This document shows, in pieces, positions 43,694 through 53,966 of a stretch of 64,000 nucleotides of DNA. How positions within the stretch are numbered: the first letter of the stretch is position 1; each line of letters opens with the position of its first letter. The stretch lies in contig PZJY01000005.1 in NCBI GenBank assembly GCA_031472005.1, forward strand, positions 1,426,001 through 1,490,000, in the 5' to 3' direction. The notes under the pieces are model-generated. The model saw nothing but the letters and a program-made list of their open reading frames with translations, searched no databases and had not been told where the DNA came from. Made by a program: the position numbers and the translations under genes. Source of the stretch: Tetracladium setigerum (taxonomy: Eukaryota; Ascomycota; Leotiomycetes; Helotiales).

Positions 43694-45984
43694 ATGGCCA
43701 TCGACGCTCCCGGCCAGATGGCAGGAGGACCTCCTCTCAGCCAAGCCTGGGGATACGGAGTAGTTCTGGGAATTGGCTCCCTTTTCGCCTTGGGAATGGT
43801 AAGAATATCAATTGCCTCCTCACGAGCCAGCTTCTCGACCAACCACCGTCTTGTTGACTAACACGAGAATTAGATCGTCACCACATGGGCTCTTAAGCGA
43901 TACAACCGTGAGGTGCAAACATCGGAAATGTTCAGTACCGCTGGCAGAACCGTCAAATCTGGTCTCGTTGCTTCCGCTGTCGTTTCCTCCTGGACATGGG
44001 CTGCAACTCTGCTTCAGAGTTCTTCCGTTGCCTACAAGTATGGTGTTTCTGGTCCCTTCTGGTATGCTTCCGGTGCAACTGTTCAAATCCTGCTCTTCGC
44101 AACCATTGCCATCGAATTGAAGCGTCGTGCACCTAATGCCCATGTGAGTATTGAAATTATCACGTGATCACCCTCCATTCGCTAACACGCATCCTAGACC
44201 TTCCTCGAGGCCATTCGTGCTCGCTATGGCACAGCTGCCCACATTGTCTTCGCCGTCTTCGGTCTTTTCACCAACATTTTGGTCACCTCCATGTTGCTTA
44301 CTGGTGGATCTGCTGTCATCTCCTCCTTGACTGGCATTCCAACCGCCGCCGCTTGTTTCCTCCTCCCTCTCGGTGTCATCGTATACACCATGTTCGGAGG
44401 AATCAAGGCCACTTTCCTGACAGATTACGTTCACACTGTGATCTTGTTGATCATTATCATCATCTTCGCTCTCACCACCTACGCCAGCCACGATGTCCTT
44501 GGTTCTCCAAAGGCCGTCTTTGACTTGTTGGTTGCCGCCGCGAAGACTCACCCTGTCGAGGGTAACACGGACGGTTCATACCTCACTATGCGATCCAAGG
44601 AGGGAGCTATCTTCTTCGTCATCAACATTGTTGGCAACTTCGGAACCGTCTTCTGCGACAACGGCTACTACAACAAGGCCATTGCTGCGTCTCCAGTTCA
44701 CGCTCTTCCCGGTTACATTATTGTAAGTCTTCACAAGTCACATGCAAGCTTTGGTTGGCTTAAGCGAGTTTTCTCTATAAAAAATATACTAATACTAATG
44801 GTTCGTAGGGAGGTCTCTCTTGGTTTGCCATTCCATGGTTGTGCGCTACCACCATGGGTCTTGCCGCTCTCGCTCTCGAAACCCACCCTTCATTCCCATC
44901 TTATCCAAACCGAATGGCACCAGGAGATGTAAGCGCCGGTCTTGTCGTTCCATATGCCGCTGTTGCCCTTCTCGGTAGCGGAGGAGCCGTCGCCACTCTT
45001 CTCATCGTCTTCATGGCCGTCACCTCTGCCTTCTCTGCCCAACTCATCGCCGTCTCTTCCATCTTCACCTATGATGTCTATCAAACATACGTCAATCCTG
45101 GAGCATCCGGCAAGCGTCTCATCTACATGTCTCACTCCTGTGTGTTGGCATTCGGCATGGTCATGGCAGGTCTATCCACCGGTTTCTTCTATGCCGGAAT
45201 TTCCATGGGATATCTTTACCTCCTGATGGGTGTCATCATCTCCTCCGCCGTGCTTCCTGCTACCTTGACCTTGATGTGGGCAGGACAAAACAAATGGGCC
45301 GCCACTTTGACTCCACCTCTCGGACTCGCCTGCTCGCTCATTGCCTGGTTGGTCACTGCATCCAAGCAATACGGCGAGATCACTGTCGATTCTACTGGCG
45401 CAAACAATCCCATGCTGGCTGGTAACGTTGTCGCTCTTCTATCTCCATTGATTTTCATCCCATTGTTCACTGCCATCTTCGGCATGGACCATTACGACTG
45501 GGAATCAATGAAGAACATCAAGCGAGGCGATGATACCGACCTCACTGACGCCGCCGGTGTTGACATCGAAGGTGTCCCCGGACACGCGCAACAAACCGAA
45601 GCCGAAATCGAAGAGGAAATGGCCAAGCTCAACAAGGCCTCCAAGATCGCCAAAACCATGACCGCAGTCCTTACCATCTGCCTTCTCGTCCTCTGGCCGC
45701 TCCCCATGTATGGCACTGGCTACATTTTCAGCGAGAAATTCTTTGCTGGCTGGGTCTCCATTGGTATCTTCTGGATCTTCTGCAGTACTTTCGCTGTGGG
45801 TATCTATCCACTCTGGGAGGGACGCAAGAGTTTGATTCACACTTTCAGCTCCATGTTCAAGGATTTGACTGGCAAGAGGACCCCCAAGCAAATTCATGCT
45901 GAGGCTGAGGTTGTCGAGGGCAAGGAGGCTAGCGGTGGTGATTCTCCTCGCAAGAGCCTTAGCGAGAAGGTCGATGCGGCTTAA
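43694..45984 (+). CDS. DUR3: urea active transporter Dur3
   Basis: Plasma-membrane urea/H+ symporter of the sodium:solute symporter family, about 690 residues in four exons. Introns at 43799-43873 (after FALGM), about 44142-44197 and about 44722-44808. Starts MAIDAPGQMAGGPPLSQAWGYG. Family text in order: TTWALKRYNREVQTSEMFSTAGR, GLVASAVVSSWTWAATLLQSS, GVSGPFWYASGATVQILLF, RARYGTAAHIVFAVFGLFTN, FGGIKATFLTDYVHTVILL, NFGTVFCDNGYYNKAIAASP, and GGLSWFAIPWLCATTMGLAA. At least 13 hydrophobic segments; the C-terminal tail is acidic then basic. It imports the substrate of the divergently encoded urea amidolyase, forming a complete uptake-degradation pair. No frame damage. Confidence 0.95.
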
Positions 45985-47464
45985 GCGTCCTCCTACCTGC
46001 CTACTTGTTTGCTTTACTGATGGGGGATGTTGGAGTTTGCTTTATTCTGGAAAATGATATACCACGGTGATTTTAGTCTAGCAAAAATATGAAGTTGTTT
46101 TATCCCCGATTTAAAAACTCGTTTCGCTCAGGTTGCTCTTCTTGGCGTGTCTTCCTCCATTTCCTCGACCAGACTCCTCCACGGAATCACCCAAATCTCA
46201 CGTCATGAATTCCAGCTGTGCGATTTCCTTTATTAACCTTCCTCCTTCTAACAATGCATTTCAAATTACTATTATAAACTTTCTAGTATCAACATAAATC
46301 CATTTCAATCGTCAATTACAAACCCCTGTGATCAATCCATGGCCCGTCCAACCCATTGGCCACGGCACTTGGGAAATTTCGCGACGGCCATTTCCGATCT
46401 CCCCCCGCGGCGGGCGTTCCACCCCTGGCGCAAAAAGCAAACTGTCCGTCGTGATTGGCGCATCGCTGCCAAGGAAGAGTTGACAGTTGGGAATTATCAA
46501 TCTTGATCTACTGTATCGCATCGCATTCATCTTTCCCCCGAACTACTCGTATCAACTCCATAAGGTATCAATCATCTCATTTCATGATTTCACGTTCTTA
46601 TTAGCCATGCTGCTGTGATCCTTCGGATGGTGGAAAAGAGCCTGTCTTAGAGTTAATCAAACTGACGGGATGTGGAATTGTTCATCAGCACTACTAATGG
46701 ATTTTCATGCCTGTCGCCCATTGCTCTCTCTTTTGCTTCTCAACCGCCAGAAATGGAGCCAAGGCAAGTAGAGGTCTCAGTTGTTGAAATGGCAACACTA
46801 TCTTTCGCCCTTCGTCACTCATTTAACGAAAGAAGTGGGTCTTAGAAGCATGTTTATCCTTCGTTAAAGTACCCTCACTAGGTAGTCTTTGCTACCTCTC
46901 AATTAAAGAGCGCGATTTCATTTACTGTTCAAATTCTGTGAATTGAGGCTGCGACCACCACTTACCAACATTCAGAGCACCTCAATAGCAATTATGATCT
47001 CGATTGCTGGTGGACCATCCCGTGAACATGGGTAGCTGCCAGCCAACAGACCGCTTCATCAAGCTTTGCTACTGTCGATTTGAGCGAGAGAGAATTCAAC
47101 CTCAACGATCTCCTCAAAGAATAACAAAAAGATTTTATTGGCTTAGATTATAGAGGGAAAATGGGCACTCTCATTTTGTGTGAGCTCCGTCTGGGATCGG
47201 GATTTTTTTCGAGGTTACTAACTTATTCGATGTCGCAGGAATTCGATTGATTACATGTGACGACCGTAGCTTTTTCGATCCTTCTAGCTGAACGATTTGG
47301 CAAGAAGCCACAAGTCCTTAATTCCTCTATCATCACCACCTTTTGAAACAAATATTTTCCTGACCTTGTCTCATTCATGTCGTAGACGTGCTCAAGTAAA
47401 TGCACGCACGCACGATTCACAGCCAAATCCATTATTCGAGGATGTATATTGGGAATGACACTCT
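45985..47464. other. intergenic region, no gene seen
   Basis: 3' flanks of DUR3 and the next gene. AT-rich, with short non-coding-looking frames only. Confidence 0.5.
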
Positions 47465-48402
47465 TCAATAATACTCCGGGAGCTGTTCATTCTCTCTTTC
47501 ATCAACAAAAGAGGTGATGATAAATTTCCGGATGCGTTGCCGAGTCTCGAATAGTAGGGATAAATCACCGGTCAACCCCGCCTGTTTGAGTTTCCAGTAA
47601 TGAGGATCATGACCGCAGGAAGTATCTACCTCTAAGTCCTCCAAATTTGGCAAAAGATCGAGGCTTCCTACTCCCTTCTGCATAATGATATAACTTCTGC
47701 GAGGAGCGTTTATGTTAGCATTTGCCCTTCTATCATGGATAATCATCCACCTGTAGGCTTTCGAACAGATGTATATAAACAGTTGAAATGGAGGGACAAA
47801 TGTGAGTAAATTTGATCTGGTACTCACGCGGTTGATGGACAGTGACGAAGGGATACTTTTCTAATCAATGCAAGGTTGCGTTGTCCGATCTTCCACGATA
47901 TTGCAATCTTTGTTGGTGACTCATGCGTTAAAGAGTAGTGCCTTGCCAAGTTCACGTTCGATATCCTGAATGTGTTTTCACCCAAGAGAACTGCAATTCC
48001 TTCGTTGTATATCATGCTGCAGGTCTCCAATACAGACGGGAACAGTCCATGCCTGACCCACGTGGCCTTGGCCCTCCTTCGATACACAAAGTGATTGTGC
48101 TGAAGATCCAGCAATCTTTGCGTTCGAGAACAAAGTTCATACTGAATGATCCCTTCGTAGATCATCAGGTAGCGGTATATCTGCATGCGAATCTCTGGTG
48201 GAAAACGCGAGAAAGTGGTGCGGTGAGGGGACGCGGGGTCTGTGAAGGTTGGTACATTGGCGATGCGCGTAACAGCGTGAGGAGCACGTGAACGACGGTG
48301 AGGCGTGATACCTCCGATTGCGAGGATGTTGTTTTTGGAAGTCAGGGTTGTTTGGCGGTAATACGGAGTTGAGTGGTCGTGGATTGTGCACTTTGGAGCC
48401 AT
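47465..48402 (-). CDS. F-box/2EXR-like domain protein, function unknown
   Basis: Hypothetical protein of about 270 residues, no signal peptide or membrane segment. The recognisable part is FSRFPPEIRMQIYRYLMIYEG, the fungal lPxEIRxxIYxyL pattern seen in large lineage-expanded families of unknown role. A typical downstream stretch follows (PSVLETCSMIYNEGIAVLLGENTFRI). One intron: donor GCGTGAGT after HCPSTA near 47830, acceptor CTCGCAG before SYIIMQKGVGSLDLLPN near 47703; the frame joins cleanly. The C-terminal exon ends ENEQLPEYY. A related protein lies at 58154-59531, so the two may be local paralogues. Confidence 0.7.
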
Positions 48403-48808
48403 CTAGGATCATTGTCAGATGCGCCCGCGAACCTTAGTGGGTCGGGAGATTTTGTTACTTACAGCTAGCTGCATTAAGCATATAAGTAAGATACGTATCC
48501 CAAGAAAATCAGACTACTGGTATAGAAAGGGACTTGGAATAATTAGAGTGACATGATTGATGTTTTTTGAAGTGAAGTGACGATGGCCGGGTAAAAATAC
48601 AAGAAGTTGTTCAGATTAGCCAGCCAATCAATCAGATCACTGAAACAAACAGTATATATATCAAGATAACAATCCATTCTTTCTTGCGGAAGATTTCGTT
48701 GAATACACAGGAGTATTGAGTAGTTTTCACACACACTTGATAGAGCACCCTTACAAAACCACTCCAATCTCCAGGCCCCCTCAGCCACTCCCGATGCCGC
48801 CTACTTCT
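48403..48808. other. intergenic region, no gene seen
   Basis: Promoter of the F-box-like gene and 3' flank of the MFS transporter. Nothing recognised. Confidence 0.5.
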
Positions 48809-50445
48809 CTACTTCTCGCCGTCCATAACAACTTCCTCCCGCGAGATTTTTCCTCCCTCGCCCATCTCGCCTTCCCAACCATTCTCAATGAGATAAGCTT
48901 TGAATCGTGCATCCCTCTCTCCGAGATCCTCGCCGGTCAAATCCTCTACGAAGTACCAGGTGACAAGGACACCAACGACCCCACAGATAGCAGCGATGAT
49001 AAATGTCCATCGCTTGCCTAGATTATCTTGAATAGGCTTGAAAGCCTGTGTTCCAATGGCCGCACCAGCCTTGCCAATCGCCGCAGAGAGCCCGTAGCAA
49101 GTACCACGGACAGATGTCGCATATGTCTCTGATGAAATGAGGCCAAGCATATCACCAGGTCCCATATTTCCAGAACTTTGCATGAGGCCGTAGAAAACGA
49201 CGAAAAGAGGCACAATTTTCGTGATCTTGTCGTAGGATAGTCCGATGATGAGTCCGAAGACGAGATATCCCGAGAATCCTAGCATCATGGTGTTCTTTCG
49301 TCCTAGTCTGTCGCAGAGATATGCACCAATGAAGACACCTGGAAGTGAGAGAGCACCGAGGAGTAAAGTCCACTCTCCTGTTCTGAGGATAATGTCAGAG
49401 GCGTGTGATGGAACGACGGAAGCGATGATTGTCCCAGAGAACACTCCGTTGGGAAAGGTGACAAAATCGTAAAGGAACCATGCACCAGCTGTGCCAATGA
49501 GGGACTTCCAGTAGTATCTAGCGACCAGTTTGTAAGGAACATTATTCTTGATTGCTCCACGTCGATAGAGTGTGCTGTTGAGCATGCGAATTCTGAAATA
49601 GAACACCGAGATGGGAAGGATGCAACCAATTCCGAAGCAGACTCGCCAGACCGTGCTGTAATGTGCCTGTTTGCATATCGAGAATATAATAAGGAAGATC
49701 GAAACGGCGAGGGGTCCTCCAAAAGATAATGGAAGATTCGTGACCAGGATGAAGATAGGGCCGCGATTCTTGAGAGCATGTTCGTTCGCAGCTTCTGAAG
49801 CAGATGTGGATGATGCAGGATATTCTCCTAATTAAAATTAGTATTTGATAGAGATGAATATCGGAATACTTGCCTCCAACCCGAATCCCACAATTCCTCT
49901 GGCTACAGTCATCATCCAAAACATCCTGGAGATATTAGTTACAGCCATGACGAAGAATGCATATCGGAACTTACCCCTCGATTGTAAACCCATTCGATGC
50001 TGTTGCGAGGATTCCACCCACAACAATCATCAGAGTTGTGAAGATAATCGCAAACTTTCTTCCCAGGTAGTCACAAGTGAGACCAATTGTGACTTGACCA
50101 AAAATTTCTCCAATTAGCAGAGAGTTGGAGACACGAGTGCTGACCTCTGATGTATATTCCCTAGGATACTCTTTTTTGAGGATGACATTGGCCATTGTCA
50201 TGATGTTGTTGAAGTATCCATCTGAGATGAGAGCAACACCAGCGGCAACCTAATTTCCTGGTTAGTCGAAATTTATTTCCGGGGATGGCAGAACTGACAA
50301 TCGTGAAGATATCGGATAGCGATTGCTTCTTTACTATCACTTCAGATTCCTGACTGTCCACTGTCATCGTCGCCCTTGCAGACGGAACTGACTTTTGGAT
50401 GGCATCCTTAGTGTCGTCGGACTTCGTTGATAGATTGTCGGCCAT
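48809..50445 (-). CDS. Git1-like MFS transporter (glycerophosphodiester/phosphate type), apparent frameshift
   Basis: 12-segment MFS permease of about 500 residues, most like fungal Git1/glycerophosphoinositol and phosphate:H+ symporters. Exons: MADNLSTKSDD...DIFTI (50445), VAAGVALISDGYFNNIMTMANVILKKEYP, a middle exon MFWMMTVARGIVGFGL, then GEYPASSTSASEAANE to the end. Family marks: CDYLGRKFAI, RGIVGFGLGGEYP (after correction), FLYDFVTFPNGVFSGTI, YLCDRLGRKNTMMLGFSGY and SSETYATSVRGTCYGLSAA. Joining GFGL to GEYP needs one extra G at 49876-49877 and a GC-AG intron (49828-49873, donor GCAAGT); other introns are GT-AG. Substrate assignment is by resemblance. The C-terminus is hydrophilic. Confidence 0.8.
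49828..49873 (-). other. GC-AG intron, 46 nt, next to a frameshift site
   Basis: Donor GCAAGT, branch TACTAAT, acceptor TTAATTAG. In the given sequence GGG TTG GAG|GCAAGT does not phase with GA GAA TAT CCT. A G added at 49876-49877 gives G-L-G-G-E-Y-P across the join. Confidence 0.6.
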
Positions 50446-51452
50446 TGTGTTAAGATATTCTAGAGAAGAACTGATGGTTAAAGAATAGATTAAAGTAGCA
50501 CAGCTTCATGGTATATATATCAGTTTTAAAATAACTTGTATTTGTGAGGCGAAATGAATTTGTGTTTATCTTTGAGCGATCCGCAATTGAGGACGGGAGA
50601 ACGGCAAGCTTACGTGCAACAATTGAAGTTATTTGACTAGAATTCGAGGCAACATTATCTCAGCGAACCAACAATGGGGTTGAAATATTGTCACTTTTCC
50701 GATCCTTCAGTTATAACATCACAGATCTTGTTGATTGCGGAAGTTCTCGAGAATTCGAGGGCACCCACGTGCTGAAAGTTTTGGACGTTAATACCCAAAG
50801 CGGGAGAGCGGCAAATGGAAAACGGAATCGTCAAACCACGACCACCGTAATGTCAACAAGTAGTCAGCTACAGATAGAGCCACAACCAGCAACTCGGGAT
50901 GTCATAGTGGCAACATACGCAGGGTTTTTGAGTCGGGACTCGGGAGGCAACTGGGCGTGCAGCCACCCTCAATCAAGATTGGACCAGGGCAGAACAAGCA
51001 CCGTTAAGCATTCCCACTTAAATGCTTGTTTGGAAACATCGAAATGGTACTCCAGTCTTTCCCACTTGGAGAAAGAAGCACGAGACCCATACTTTTGCTG
51101 TATTTAGATGGGCCTGGGAGAGAGGACGTTGTGAAGGGTAAGCCAACCATACGAATGTTGGAAATAGCCTGGCCCGATTGGGGCATTGATCCAATTTTGA
51201 TTGTCGACCTCTGAGGAACATTTCAAATCGACGATGCGATAAATTTTACTGGATTCTTTGTACCTGTTCCAAGCATTTGAATCGGGAGGAGGCTACTACT
51301 CTACCATCGCAGCGAATACGTTCGAGACAAGCGTTGACTTGGCTCAGAAGCTGCTTCAACAGCCAAGCCTTGAAGGAATAGACTCTCTGTCGCTGAAGTG
51401 CAAGAAAAAAGGTGAAAAGTAAGGGTTCTCTCGCTGAACAATTCTACTTCAT
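50446..51452. other. intergenic region, no gene seen
   Basis: Promoter of the MFS gene and 3' flank of the HET gene. No supported gene or repeat. Confidence 0.5.
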
Positions 51453-53582
51453 TTATATAATCCTCACTACCCGTTTGTTGTTCCGAACCTTGCCATCCTT
51501 AGAACTCTGGTTATTGATCCAAAGTTTTGAGGAGCCCTTCACAGTGGTTCGCCAAAATCCAATCCTCGTAAAGGTATTCTCATCCTCTCCAGACGCCTGC
51601 ATGAGCACCAGAGCTGTGGTAGATGTCATCTTCCCTGCTCCCTCCTTTCCCTCTCCCAAGAGGAATCGCCAGCAGATACCCTTCATCTCGTCATCAAAGT
51701 CTGCAATCTTGTCTGCAAATTTGGGCCAGCGACCATCATCGTCATGGTTGTCCATACACAGTTGGCCAATCCGATCTTCGTCCGGGTTCTCTAATTGTGC
51801 AACTGGAATCATGTAGCCTTCTATGATGATTTCATCCTTACTCGATGGCCCCATGTCAACAGAGCAAGAATGGATTTTGGCCTGTGAATTACGTAGATTT
51901 CCCAGGTCAAACCGAATATCAAACTCAATAGGCCCGTCAATACTTGCCCAGGACCAAGATGGGGCTCGATATTCTAGCAGTCGACCGAAGTACTGTTGAC
52001 CAGGCTCAATACTTCGTCGCCACGCAAGCGAGGGAAGGAGTTGTCTCTCCCATACTCCAGCGAGGTAGTTGTCCTTCCATGAAACTTCGAATTTCTGAAC
52101 TATTCCCGAAAGAGCGGGAAGTCGATCACTCGCGACGGTGAGGTTACGTCTGGTGTAACTTTCTACCAACGACTTCCAGATTTGGTATCTCTCAGCGTCA
52201 GAAGGGACTTTCTGAGGATCATTTTCGAGTTCTGCGGCGGGGCTCAAGATGTTTACTGGTAGTCGGTTGAATGGCGAGCGGCCCATACTTGGATTCTCGC
52301 GCACGTAAGAGACGTGGGTCGTATTTGGACGTTTCATAGGTGATGTTCGGCACTGCCAAATTACCTCGGTATCCGTATACAGGAGTAGACGGGGAGATAG
52401 AAGATTTTCTTGTAAGCACCAAGCTCGAGTATACAGAGACTCCTGCCAAAGGTCCGACTCTTTCCGGGGAGAGACTCTCACTGAACCTATTCTCCCGCCA
52501 GGGCATCGATACGGTAAATCAACGTATTGGTGGACTTTAGCCTTCAAAAACCCTTCGGCAACAGCTGTAGCACCGACCACAGCAATTGTCAGTGTCGAAT
52601 CGTTGTAGACATCGCCCATTTTCCCAATTTCCTTTGCCTTGTCCTCATTGCTGTCCTGGATAATGCAAAGAGCATCAATCCACACGTAACGGAATCCAAG
52701 TTCTCGGGTTGTGGCTATCGCATCCTGGAACGTCAGGGGAAGCGTAGAAACATCGAGTCCTCGCTTGTGTTCTTCGATATTTCCTTTGAGCGTTGTTAGG
52801 AATCGAGGCCTTCCCCAGCAATAACTTAGCGTAACATAATGAGCACGGAGCTCTGCAGGAGTCTCATAAAGAAACACTTTTGGACAAGATCCAGACCCAA
52901 CATCAATAACCCTTGTTGGCGGATGAGGGAGTTCGTTGGACAAGGATTCGGGGTGAGATGTTAAGCATTCATTGAGCCACCCTCGGATCAGGTTATTTGT
53001 ATTTTGACTACCTAGGTACTCCTCCGGCGGTCTTTGACTGACAAATTTAGCAGCTGGGTCATCTTATAAATGTTAGCACAGACGCTGATAGTGAGCTTAG
53101 GACCAAAATATACCTGGAAACGCAGACACAAACATATCCAACCTAAACTGCCCCTCTTCCGAGCTGAAGGATAGTAGATTGATATCTCCAACAGAGTCTG
53201 AGTCACTCTCAGTCTGCTCGACTCCATTTGGTCTTCCACCGTGAAGGTATAAGGCTGTAAATTGCAACCTCCCTTCCTCCTCATTCGGATCTTGTAACCA
53301 CATCATTCGGCACAGAGGACATCCATCCTCACTCGCACCCCTTAATTGCTCTGCCCCAGAGGAATGATCACATCCATATTCAGAGAACAAATCTCCAAAC
53401 ATGCTCTTTTCGGTAAGTAATTTGCTGCATTGCGAGCAAAGCTTCGGGTTTTGAGACGCGTGAACAGCTTTGGCGTGGCAGGAAAGACAGAGATGAGCAT
53501 TTTCGAAGATAGTCACAGAAGGAATTTTGCTACACCATTTACAGGTTGGAATGTGCTGGTATAGGGGGAGTGTAGAAGCCAT
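51453..53582 (-). CDS. HET (heterokaryon incompatibility) domain protein with N-terminal Cys-pair region
   Basis: Member of the fungal HET family, linked to non-self recognition and incompatibility cell death; the individual role is unknown. About 690 residues, two exons; intron at about 53046-53112 (donor GTATAT, branch GCTAACA). The N-terminal exon (MASTLPLYQHIPTCKWCSK; an ATG at 53639 is an alternative start) has CKWC, CLSC, CSQC and CPLC pairs within about 100 residues, suggesting zinc binding. Exon 2 enters the HET domain through IRGWLNECLTSHP: YVTLSYCWG, GFRYVWIDALCIIQDSNEDK, EIGKMGDVYNDSTLTI and LYTRAWCLQENLLSPRLLLY. PSWSWASIDG follows, then a variable C-terminus. No NACHT/WD-repeat region. 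Frame intact. Confidence 0.9.
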
Positions 53583-53639
53583 TGTTCTCAGAAGATGAGA
53601 GGCTGGAAAAGGTTGGTCTACGTCGGGTTGAAATGCCAA

Positions 53640-53966
53640 GTAGTTGTGGTGCCTTTTCCATGTAAGCGCTTGTACTGCATCACATGACCTTCCTCGTCAC
53701 TTATCGCGATTTAGCTATTTCCTGCGACCCTTTCTAAGATGACTAGAGAGCTGCACCGAGTGAGCTGAATTCACCTCAGGCATAGTACTTGTACATACCG
53801 ATTATATATACGATTCCTTGAGATCCAACACAACCCACCAGACCTGTTTGGTGTATTCCCGGAATGTTGAGTAATATTTAAAATGGGTGGTTCGGAAAGG
53901 TGTTTGAAATGTTGATTTATTATATCCACCGTAAAAAGTCATAAAATACAGCGCTATGCAATGCTT
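53640..53966. other. intergenic region, no gene seen
   Basis: Promoter of the HET gene and 3' flank of PRP22. Nothing recognised. Confidence 0.5.
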
